Origin: a bacterium | GTDB taxonomy: Bacteria > Bacteroidota > Ignavibacteria > Kapaibacteriales > Kapaibacteriaceae | Direction: 5' to 3' | Assembly (NCBI GenBank): GCA_020050895.1 | Contig: JAGVJW010000119.1 | Coordinates: 1-5,357, forward strand | DNA: 5,357 nt | Shown: positions 1 to 5,357 of the stretch, piece by piece | How the letters are laid out: every line of letters begins with the position of its first letter | Numbering within the stretch: the first letter of the stretch is position 1 | The notes under the pieces: model-generated | What the model was told of the DNA's origin: nothing | What the model saw: only the letters and a program-made list of their open reading frames with translations | Database searches by the model: none | Position numbers and translations under genes: made by a program

Positions 1-2053
1 ATCGGTAACAGCATTTGCACAAATTCATGCCCTCGTGCGGCTCAATCAGCCTGTTGTAGACATGATACTGCTCGACGACGCAACGGTGCGAATGTTTACG
101 CGTGATCTGGATGTTTGGGACGCATCTCCATCTACAAAGCTGTGGAAGCACACACCACCCAAAGTCAGCGTGGCACCTGGCTCCTTTTCGGTTCGCAGAG
201 TTTCCCAGTTTACACAAGTTGGCACGATACTGCTTGGGTCGGGCCACATCATCCTAAACGTCGGTTCATCCGGAATCTCATCCGTTCTCAGGTCAACAGA
301 TAACGGCAGATCGTTCGACGTGATCGCCGTTGGTACCGATACGCTTGCATCAGCCGACATCATTCGAAAAACAGATGATGGCGTGGTGTATTTTCTCGAC
401 CGTGTTGGCCGTGTGTGGAAATCCGCCGATACCGGAAAGACCTGGACAAATATCAGGCTGCCATCGCAAATCCCAATCGGTGGTGCACGCGAGCTTGACA
501 TGGTAACAAGCTCCATGGGCATCTGCATTGATCATCAGCGCAATATTCATTTTACTACAAATGGCTGGAGTTCAGTACTTACGCCGATGACGTCCAAACG
601 TGAGATTATGCGCACTCAGCCAACATTTCTTGAGTACTTCAATTGGAACAGACGTCTCGTGATGACGAATTCAATGCTCTATCTCATTGAAGGACCCGAC
701 ATCTATAAGACGGCAACAAACGATTTGCTCTGGGACCGGTGGGACACGGTAAATACATTCAATGCATCTGATGATAGAAGAACACTTGCATGGTCTGACT
801 TCAAAGGTCGGCTGTGGATTGCAAACTCCGCTGTAAGCAATCCACAACTTTTGTCCGAGAATGTGCTTCCGCCATCGTTGATCCGGGTATATGCGTCGGC
901 AGTGATTACATACCGCGAGGACACCGGCCCAGTTGTCTATTCACACGGATCAGCTATGCCCATTTATCCGCGGAATGCCGATCAGGACTACGTCAGACCC
1001 TACATGACTGCTGTTGGTAAATCGGGTGAATGGGGCATCGATGCTATCGACCATCGATCCATCCATTTCGAACTGCTGCATCGAGATGTGAAATCCGGAC
1101 GTTGGATAACCGATACGACTCTTACCAATGGTCCCGTACATGAGTTAAAGCTTCTTTCGTCTGATTCAGTGGTATTTGGAACGGCGTATAATAGATATGT
1201 TTACAATGCAAAGACTCGAGTGTTATCCGGCTATTCTGTTCGCAACCCATTGTCAGTATTTTTATCATCACCAGTTTCCAGATTCCGCGTATTAGTTGCC
1301 GCCGATGAACTTGATTCAACGCACGTGAAATGGTGTGAGTACAGACTTCAGGGAGATAATTTCGTTTGTGGTGAAGTAGTTGATAGTTCTCGATTCGGCG
1401 TCGAATCTCAACCTGCAGGCATTTCGATCCCGACAACGGAAATTGCTGCGCTGCTGAAGCACGTTAGCGCCCGTGGTGACGAACTGCTGACATCGAGTGA
1501 GATAGGAATTACTGCCGATGACATGAAATCGTTCGAAGCTATGCTGGATACTATATTTGTTTATGATTCATATTTCGATGTGCTCGATTTGTACCGACCG
1601 CCTCCTGCGCCGGAAGTACAGATTGCAGCCAGCCGCGCGAGGTTCAAAGAGATTTCTTCGTCAGTGTCTGATATGTCGGCTGAGATGATCACACAAGCGA
1701 TTCTCGCATGGCGGCGCATACCAATGGATGAATACAGCCGATACCAAATAGAATTTGAGAACCGATCGGGAAATTTTACTCGGTTCACCGTTGAAAGGTC
1801 CGATAATGCGCATCCGCCGCTGATGCTGCCGTGGATTGGCCAATCCGGAGGCTGGCGTTGGCATTCGTGGGATAGGGGGCTGACGGAGCTGTTCATCAAG
1901 GCTATGCCTGCACAGGTGGTACCAGTGTTGTTCCTGGATATGTCGCGAACGCCTTGGTTGCTCGCCGCTGTTGCATCGTATATAGATGGCAAGGAATACG
2001 GGCGACGCCATATTTGGTCAGCTGGTCAGATAACACCAAGCGCGCGAAAGTAA
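1..2053 (+). CDS. Secreted Asp-box (BNR-like) beta-propeller protein with uncharacterised C-terminal half, 5' partial
   Basis: The product is probably an exported surface or periplasmic protein of unknown role; no enzyme active site is recognised. The reading frame (first whole codon at base 2) is open to the left edge and has no ribosome binding site before the first GTG at 35. The residues before that GTG read SVTAFAQIHAL, which look like the end of a signal peptide with A-F-A/Q cleavage, so I infer the start lies upstream. Numbered from the GTG (672 residues), two Asp-boxes are visible: STDNGRSF at 87-94 and SADTGKTW at 130-137. Weaker propeller-like stretches occur at about 171-178 and 250-263 (SDFKGRLWIA). 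Asp-boxes are structural turns in sialidases, photosynthesis assembly factors and many secreted propellers, so they do not give a substrate. Residues from about 450 to 672 lack Asp-boxes and include a motif with LPW (598-600) and a Trp-rich patch (607-612). The gene ends 42 bases before the channel gene, probably in one operon. Confident as a gene, weak on function. Confidence 0.85.
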   Translation, partial: SVTAFAQIHALVRLNQPVVDMILLDDATVRMFTRDLDVWDASPSTKLWKHTPPKVSVAPGSFSVRRVSQFTQVGTILLGSGHIILNVGSSGISSVLRSTDNGRSFDVIAVGTDTLASADIIRKTDDGVVYFLDRVGRVWKSADTGKTWTNIRLPSQIPIGGARELDMVTSSMGICIDHQRNIHFTTNGWSSVLTPMTSKREIMRTQPTFLEYFNWNRRLVMTNSMLYLIEGPDIYKTATNDLLWDRWDTVNTFNASDDRRTLAWSDFKGRLWIANSAVSNPQLLSENVLPPSLIRVYASAVITYREDTGPVVYSHGSAMPIYPRNADQDYVRPYMTAVGKSGEWGIDAIDHRSIHFELLHRDVKSGRWITDTTLTNGPVHELKLLSSDSVVFGTAYNRYVYNAKTRVLSGYSVRNPLSVFLSSPVSRFRVLVAADELDSTHVKWCEYRLQGDNFVCGEVVDSSRFGVESQPAGISIPTTEIAALLKHVSARGDELLTSSEIGITADDMKSFEAMLDTIFVYDSYFDVLDLYRPPPAPEVQIAASRARFKEISSSVSDMSAEMITQAILAWRRIPMDEYSRYQIEFENRSGNFTRFTVERSDNAHPPLMLPWIGQSGGWRWHSWDRGLTELFIKAMPAQVVPVLFLDMSRTPWLLAAVASYIDGKEYGRRHIWSAGQITPSARK
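293..316 (+). repeat. Asp-box repeat 1 of the propeller protein
   Basis: This stretch encodes STDNGRSF, matching the Asp-box pattern S-x-D-x-G-x-x-W/F with Phe in place of the usual Trp. The preceding residues VLR form the usual strand leading into the turn. It supports a beta-propeller fold but not a specific activity. Confidence 0.75.
422..445 (+). repeat. Asp-box repeat 2 of the propeller protein
   Basis: This stretch encodes SADTGKTW, a full match to S-x-D-x-G-x-x-W. It is preceded by VYFLDRVGRVWK, the strand-turn-strand that normally precedes an Asp-box. Its start is 43 residues after that of repeat 1, a plausible blade spacing. Confidence 0.85.
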
Positions 2054-2086
2054 TGTTAGATTTGGCGTTTCTATTCTCCTCGGGGT

Positions 2087-2090
2087 GAGG
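2087..2090 (+). promoter_or_regulatory. Ribosome binding site of the MscS-family gene
   Basis: GAGG lies five bases before the ATG at 2096, within a purine-rich GGTGAGG run. It fixes the start of the channel gene and agrees with a signal peptide beginning at that ATG. A CCTC just upstream (2078-2081) could pair with it across a five-base loop, a weak stem that may or may not matter. Confidence 0.7.
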
Positions 2091-2095
2091 ACTAC

Positions 2096-3799
2096 ATGAA
2101 CTATGCAGTAATCCTATTGCTGTTGTTTATTACAACAACGGCACGGACGCAGGATACAAGCGGCGTAAACGACTATGTTACTCTGGCATCACAACCCGCA
2201 GATGTATTGGTCGATGGTCGGTTTGTTGTTCGCTACTATGCATCTCTGCTTGATTCTCCTCCTTCTCAGCGCGCTGAGGCAACGACGAGGCGAATCGCCT
2301 ATGCGCTGGACCACATGAAGGATGGAAAAATAGTTGTGTCGAAGTCCGAAGTTGGTTATGCCATCATGCTCGATGAAAGCCCGACGGTTTTTGTAACAGC
2401 ATTGGATAAGGATCCACTATCGCCGGAGCCAATCGAATCTGTTGTCGAGCAATCGCGAACTGCTATTGAAACAGTTGCCAAAGAATATCGGGAAGCGAGA
2501 TCGTTGCCCGACATCATTCGCGGCATAGCGGTGACAATAATTGCCACGGCTCTGCTTTATGTTTTGCTACGATTGTTGTTGTATGGACGTAGGAAGGCTC
2601 TGAATGTAGTTATTAAATATGTTGAGAGTATCATTCAGCAGACAAAACTGAGAAGCCTCGCCACCGGCTCCCGTCTTATCAATGTTACACTGTCTCGGAC
2701 CATCTCAATTGCGGTAATCGCATGTATCGCCATTGTTTGCTATTTCTACCTTTCAGCAGTCTTTGAACAGTTTCCCATAACCAGAAGTTATGGCGCACAA
2801 ATGTTGCGTATCGTTAGCGACACTGCTTACATGGTTTTGAGATCGGTGATACAATCCGTACCTGGCTTGCTCATGGTGGCTGTAATTCTTGTAGTTGCCA
2901 TGTACATCAATAGGGGCATTAACGCACTACTTGATCGGATAGAAAGTGGCGTCGTCCGTGTTGCCATACTCGACAAGGAACTTGCAGCTCCAACTCGGCG
3001 GATTGCATCAATCGCCGTTTGGATTTTTGCACTAGCGCTTGCCTACCCATACATTCCCGGCTCATCGACCGATGCATTCAAGGGAGTGAGCGTTGTAGTT
3101 GGTTTTATGCTGTCACTTGGAGCAGCCGGTGCCGTGGGACAGGTAGCCTCGGGCCTCATGATCATGTATTCGAAGAAGATCAAGATTGGTGATTGGGTCA
3201 CGATAGGAGAGCATACCGGTACGATTGAAAGTATCGGTTTCGCTGCTACTCGTCTTGCGACGTCCTTTATGGAAGAGGTATTAATTCCAAACGGAACGGT
3301 GATGACGACTACTGTTGTCAATCATACACGTCTTGCAGAATCCGGAACAATGTACAGCACGAGCATCACAATCGGTTATGATGCCCCTTGGCGACTCATC
3401 AGAAAGATGATGATTTCTGCTGCTGCAAAGACAGATGGAATATCTGCAGCACCTGCCCCTTACGTTACACAGACAACATTGAGCGATTTCTATGTTGAGT
3501 ATCGTCTGACGGTTAATATGGAGGATCCCAACCGGCGTAGGGATGTGGTTGATGCATTGCACGCAGCAATACAGGATACGTTCAATGAGAATGGTGTCCA
3601 GATAATGAGTCCGCACTACCTCAGCGACCCCGACAAACCAAAAATTATTGATAAAAAAATGTGGGATCCGCCCCTTACATCGGATCAGCCCACTATGGGG
3701 CATCAGAGCCTTCCCCGCAGGCTTGAACGCTTGCAAAGAGTTAGAAAGGATGAGAAGGCCGAGGAAGCCGGAAATGGGATTACTGCTCCAGGTACGTAG
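2096..3799 (+). CDS. MscS-family mechanosensitive ion channel with extracytoplasmic N-terminal domain
   Basis: This is probably a small-conductance mechanosensitive channel of the inner membrane, which opens under membrane tension to release solutes on osmotic downshock. The 567 residues read as follows: signal peptide 1-19 (cleavage near T-R-T-Q-D); a soluble extracytoplasmic domain about 20-138, predicted exported; hydrophobic helices about 141-163, 203-222, 250-271 and 302-320; then the pore-lining Gly/Ala-rich helix 330-358. The MscS beta-domain follows (KIKIGDWVTIGEHTGTIESI at 361-380, then EVLIPNG at 394-400). The alpha/beta vestibule contains SITIGYDAPWR (423-433) and a terminal IMSPHY (503-508). 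These signatures match the long MscS-like branch rather than the 286-residue E. coli MscS. About 60 polar residues after 508 form a charged cytoplasmic tail rich in Arg, Lys and Glu. It is probably co-transcribed with the upstream propeller gene. Family assignment is firm; ion selectivity and tension threshold cannot be read from sequence. Confidence 0.95.
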   Translation: MNYAVILLLLFITTTARTQDTSGVNDYVTLASQPADVLVDGRFVVRYYASLLDSPPSQRAEATTRRIAYALDHMKDGKIVVSKSEVGYAIMLDESPTVFVTALDKDPLSPEPIESVVEQSRTAIETVAKEYREARSLPDIIRGIAVTIIATALLYVLLRLLLYGRRKALNVVIKYVESIIQQTKLRSLATGSRLINVTLSRTISIAVIACIAIVCYFYLSAVFEQFPITRSYGAQMLRIVSDTAYMVLRSVIQSVPGLLMVAVILVVAMYINRGINALLDRIESGVVRVAILDKELAAPTRRIASIAVWIFALALAYPYIPGSSTDAFKGVSVVVGFMLSLGAAGAVGQVASGLMIMYSKKIKIGDWVTIGEHTGTIESIGFAATRLATSFMEEVLIPNGTVMTTTVVNHTRLAESGTMYSTSITIGYDAPWRLIRKMMISAAAKTDGISAAPAPYVTQTTLSDFYVEYRLTVNMEDPNRRRDVVDALHAAIQDTFNENGVQIMSPHYLSDPDKPKIIDKKMWDPPLTSDQPTMGHQSLPRRLERLQRVRKDEKAEEAGNGITAPGT

Positions 3800-3814
3800 A
3801 AATACGTAATTTTT
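3793..3814 (+). terminator. Possible weak hairpin/terminator overlapping the channel stop codon
   Basis: TACGTA (3793-3798) and TACGTA (3803-3808) can pair around a GAAA loop, followed by A and a run of five T. The stem is only six base pairs and AT-rich at its ends, so termination would be partial at best. It overlaps the TAG stop at 3797-3799. It could reduce read-through from the channel gene into the lipoprotein gene. Confidence 0.3.
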
Positions 3815-3886
3815 CTTGCTAAATTGATTTTCATGTCTTAGATTGTCCGGGTAATTGAGGGGCTAGTACACATATTCCCTAAAGGG

Positions 3887-3891
3887 GGAGG
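3887..3891 (+). promoter_or_regulatory. Strong ribosome binding site of the lipoprotein gene
   Basis: A perfect GGAGG, within GGGGGAGG, lies seven bases before the ATG at 3899. It is the best Shine-Dalgarno site in the window and settles the start of the lipoprotein gene, in agreement with the signal peptide that begins there. Confidence 0.85.
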
Positions 3892-3898
3892 CAAAGCT

Positions 3899-4423
3899 AT
3901 GATTAACAAGGTACTTGCGACGATTCTTTCCGTCGCGGCCATTCTTGTTGGCTGTTCCAGTTCTACGAATTCGATTGAACCGAACCAGTCACTGGTGAGT
4001 TCGGGCAAAGATGGTTTTATTCAAGGGGGCAATGGAGCTATCAAAACCGAAAAGGTCTTGACAACAAACGTCAAGAACCGGTGTACGAATCAGTCGGTGA
4101 GGATGACTCTCGAGTTTAAGATTATTGAGACATCCAATGATGAGAACGACAGAGTGCACGACGGCCGTCATGTAGTTATGAATGGTTACGGAGTGATGCT
4201 CGATGGCACTGAATGGTACATTCACACAACATCGAATACTATCGTGAATTCTGACGGAGACGGATATCCGTATACAGAGAATATGATTACAAACTCGCGG
4301 CTTAAAATTAAAAATGGTGATGGTGTTGAGTATAAGCTGAGTGTGAGATACCACATTACTTACAATGCCAACGGCGACGTAACCATAGAGATCGACGAAA
4401 CAGATCTCGACTGCGACACTTGA
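3899..4423 (+). CDS. Small lipoprotein of unknown function
   Basis: I do not recognise the family. The 174-residue product has a lipoprotein signal peptide: MINK, a hydrophobic stretch 5-17, then lipobox L16-V17-G18-C19. It should therefore be exported, lipidated on Cys19 and anchored in a membrane. Residue +2 is Ser, which under the E. coli Lol rule favours the outer membrane; this may not hold in other phyla. A low-complexity Ser/Asn/Gly linker (20-50) leads to a domain of alternating polar and hydrophobic residues (about 66-75, 91-109, 145-168), suggesting a beta-sandwich or barrel. Only two other cysteines exist, C62 and C172, at the two ends of this domain, so a disulfide closing it is plausible. 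The segment NSDGDGYPYTEN (117-128) resembles a calcium-binding Asp loop but lacks Glu at position 12. The gene has its own strong ribosome binding site, follows the channel gene by 99 bases and is followed by a terminator. Confidence 0.85.
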   Translation: MINKVLATILSVAAILVGCSSSTNSIEPNQSLVSSGKDGFIQGGNGAIKTEKVLTTNVKNRCTNQSVRMTLEFKIIETSNDENDRVHDGRHVVMNGYGVMLDGTEWYIHTTSNTIVNSDGDGYPYTENMITNSRLKIKNGDGVEYKLSVRYHITYNANGDVTIEIDETDLDCDT

Positions 4424-4428
4424 CCTCA

Positions 4429-4446
4429 GAGTACGTTTTCGTACTC
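4429..4446 (+). other. Short perfect hairpin after the lipoprotein gene
   Basis: GAGTACG (4429-4435) and CGTACTC (4440-4446) are perfect inverted repeats around a TTTT loop, starting five bases after the TGA. No T-run follows, so on its own it is not an intrinsic terminator. It may protect the mRNA 3' end or be a minor part of the termination region. Confidence 0.6.
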
Positions 4447-4453
4447 ACATCCC

Positions 4454-4488
4454 AGACCCTTGTCACCCCCTCGGCAAGGGTCTTTTTT
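4454..4488 (+). terminator. Rho-independent terminator of the lipoprotein gene
   Basis: AGACCCTTG (4454-4462) pairs perfectly with CAAGGGTCT (4475-4483), and a U-G and a C-G pair can extend the stem inward to leave an eight-base loop. The stem runs directly into six T (4483-4488). There is no A-run on the left flank, so it works for + strand transcription only. It separates the envelope genes from the histidine kinase gene. Confidence 0.9.
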
Positions 4489-4570
4489 ATTTCTATCGAT
4501 AAGGTGCTCGTAGCGGCCAATAAGTGAGTGTGTTTCTTGTAGATTGAACGTCATATTTTTAACAGATCAC

Positions 4571-5357
4571 GTGAAACCTGACGTAACCGAATCACTGCAG
4601 GATCTCGCTCTATTTCCGGAGATGAATCCTGGTCCTGTATGCAGGATGGATCTTGAAGGCAAAATTTTGCTGGCGAACAGAGCAGCACGCGAATTGTTTA
4701 GTGCTGAAGACATTGTCGGTAAATCTTGGCTGGAAATCTGTCCAGGCATGACGTTGTTGCTCTGGAAAGGTATCGTCCGTGGTGGAGAGCGCGTTATGCA
4801 TGAGGCAGAGGTATCCGGACGCCACGTTCTCTTCACACATCTATTCCCCGAGTCACATCAAACCATATTTGTTTATGGGGCCGATGTAACTGAATTGCGT
4901 AATGCCGAACGTCAGATTTCAGAAATCGCACGCTTCCCGGAGATGAACCCTGGTCCGGTATTGCGACTAGACCACGCTGGTATTGTTCTTTTAGCCAACC
5001 AATCTGCGCGGAAAATATTTGGAGATGATGTTATTGGCAAGATCTGGTTTAATCTTTGTAACGATGTTGATAAAACATTTTGGAATTCCGTTCTTACCAC
5101 TGAAAGCCCCCTACCAATAGAGTCTGAAAAAGGTGGCTGCGTGTACAGTTTCTCGCACCGGTACGATCCGAATTCGAATCTGGTTTTTGTTTTTGGCGCC
5201 GACATCACACAGCACAAGCTCACAGAGAAGGCGCTGCGCCAAAGCGAAAAAATGGCTACGCTTGGCACGTTGGCTGCAGGCGTAGCTCACGAACTGAACA
5301 ATCCTGCCGGAGCTGCGAAGCGCGCAGCAGAGCAGCTTGTAGAAGCCATGGAGAAAC
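4571..5357 (+). CDS. Soluble PAS-PAS sensor histidine kinase, 3' partial
   Basis: This is the N-terminal part of a two-component sensor kinase, which autophosphorylates a histidine and passes the phosphate to a response regulator. The visible 262 residues contain PAS 1 (about 11-109), PAS 2 (about 119-215) and a HisKA dimerisation helix from about 216. The H-box is LGTLAAGVAHELNNP (231-245), with His240 (bases 5288-5290) as the phospho-acceptor. No membrane segment or signal peptide is seen, so the sensor should be cytoplasmic. Each PAS begins with the same FPEMNPGPV (15-23 and 122-130) and ends with FVYGADVT or FVFGADIT, so the pair arose by duplication. The ligand cannot be read; no haem- or flavin-binding motif is evident. 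The frame is open back to 4514. I chose GTG 4571 because TTG 4544 lacks a ribosome binding site and ATG 4622 would cut into PAS 1. GTG 4571 also lacks a clear Shine-Dalgarno. The ATP-binding domain and any C-terminal receiver lie past the right edge. Confidence 0.92.
   Translation, partial: MKPDVTESLQDLALFPEMNPGPVCRMDLEGKILLANRAARELFSAEDIVGKSWLEICPGMTLLLWKGIVRGGERVMHEAEVSGRHVLFTHLFPESHQTIFVYGADVTELRNAERQISEIARFPEMNPGPVLRLDHAGIVLLANQSARKIFGDDVIGKIWFNLCNDVDKTFWNSVLTTESPLPIESEKGGCVYSFSHRYDPNSNLVFVFGADITQHKLTEKALRQSEKMATLGTLAAGVAHELNNPAGAAKRAAEQLVEAMEK
4613..4960 (+). repeat. Internal duplication: start of PAS 1 repeated 321 bases later at PAS 2
   Basis: The 27 bases from 4613 and the 27 bases from 4934 encode the identical nonapeptide FPEMNPGPV and differ at only three positions, all synonymous third-codon changes. 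Similarity continues at protein level (LLANRAARELF against LLANQSARKIF; IVGKSWLEIC against VIGKIWFNLC). The repeat unit is 107 residues, one full PAS domain with its linker. Confidence 0.85.

Noticed and set aside
1561..2011. Long overlapping open frames on the minus strand opposite the end of the propeller gene (143 and 116 codons)
   Set aside because: They lie wholly inside a supported gene, the translations have no recognisable domain and are irregular in composition, and no ribosome binding site is evident.
3281..3736. Minus-strand open frame of 151 codons opposite the MscS C-terminal half
   Set aside because: It is opposite strongly conserved MscS sequence and its translation has scattered Cys and His without a coherent motif.
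3838..3876. Possible promoter for the lipoprotein gene (TTGTCC about 18 bases before TACACA)
   Set aside because: Both boxes match the sigma-70 consensus poorly, so this is not better than chance.
4257..4292. Calcium-binding EF-hand or dockerin in the lipoprotein (NSDGDGYPYTEN)
   Set aside because: The first positions fit an Asp loop but the bidentate Glu at position 12 is missing and no flanking helices are apparent, so it is kept only as a weak remark.
3989..4354. Minus-strand open frame of 121 codons opposite the lipoprotein gene
   Set aside because: The + strand gene has a lipobox, a strong ribosome binding site and a terminator. The minus-strand frame has none of these.
4544..4546. TTG as an alternative start of the histidine kinase
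   Set aside because: It is in frame and would add nine residues, but there is no Shine-Dalgarno before it and the added residues match nothing. It cannot be fully excluded, as GTG 4571 is also weakly supported.
4531..4561. Possible promoter for the kinase gene (TGTTTC, then TATTTTTA 17 bases later)
   Set aside because: The downstream box is AT-rich and resembles a Bacteroidota -7 element, but the upstream box is a poor match. Such matches are common by chance, so it is not listed as a feature.
4912..5268. Minus-strand open frame of 118 codons opposite PAS 2
   Set aside because: The + strand frame here encodes a clear PAS domain and H-box. The minus-strand translation is its shadow.
1..5357. 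A new defence, mobile or secretion system
   Set aside because: No transposase, integrase, nuclease, toxin-antitoxin pair, direct-repeat array or attachment site is visible. The four genes are explained as envelope proteins plus a sensor kinase.

Overview
The window is ordinary chromosomal-looking bacterial DNA of moderate GC, with four protein genes all on the + strand. No RNA gene, mobile element, CRISPR array or phage signature is visible. The source is probably a Gram-negative bacterium: there is a lipoprotein with a clean lipobox, exported proteins, and an MscS channel with an extracytoplasmic N-terminal domain. Asp-box repeats of the S-x-D-x-G-x-x-W type in a large secreted protein, next to a histidine kinase with paired PAS domains, suggest the Bacteroidota/Chlorobiota/Ignavibacteria/Kapaibacteria neighbourhood. 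That placement is inference from style, not proof. Two genes have good Shine-Dalgarno sites, which is less typical of classical Bacteroidia.

Layout. (1) 1-2053: the 3' part of a gene for a secreted protein. It has two Asp-box repeats of a beta-propeller type near the N-terminus and a long C-terminal half I do not recognise. Its true start, with most of a signal peptide, lies left of the window. (2) 2096-3799: an MscS-family mechanosensitive channel of the long form, with signal peptide, extracytoplasmic domain, about five membrane helices and the conserved MscS core. It follows gene 1 by 42 bases with no terminator between them, so the two are probably co-transcribed. (3) 3899-4423: a small lipoprotein of unknown function with its own strong ribosome binding site. 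A short hairpin and then a clear intrinsic terminator (4454-4488) follow it. (4) 4571 to the right edge: the N-terminal 262 residues of a soluble sensor histidine kinase with two duplicated PAS domains and the H-box. The ATP-binding domain is beyond the window.

How they fit together. Genes 1-3 all encode envelope or exported products and the terminator after gene 3 closes that block. The kinase is a separate transcription unit by position. Nothing in the sequence shows that the kinase controls the envelope genes. I do not see convincing evidence for a new defence or mobile system. The least explained pieces are the C-terminal half of gene 1 and the orphan lipoprotein.
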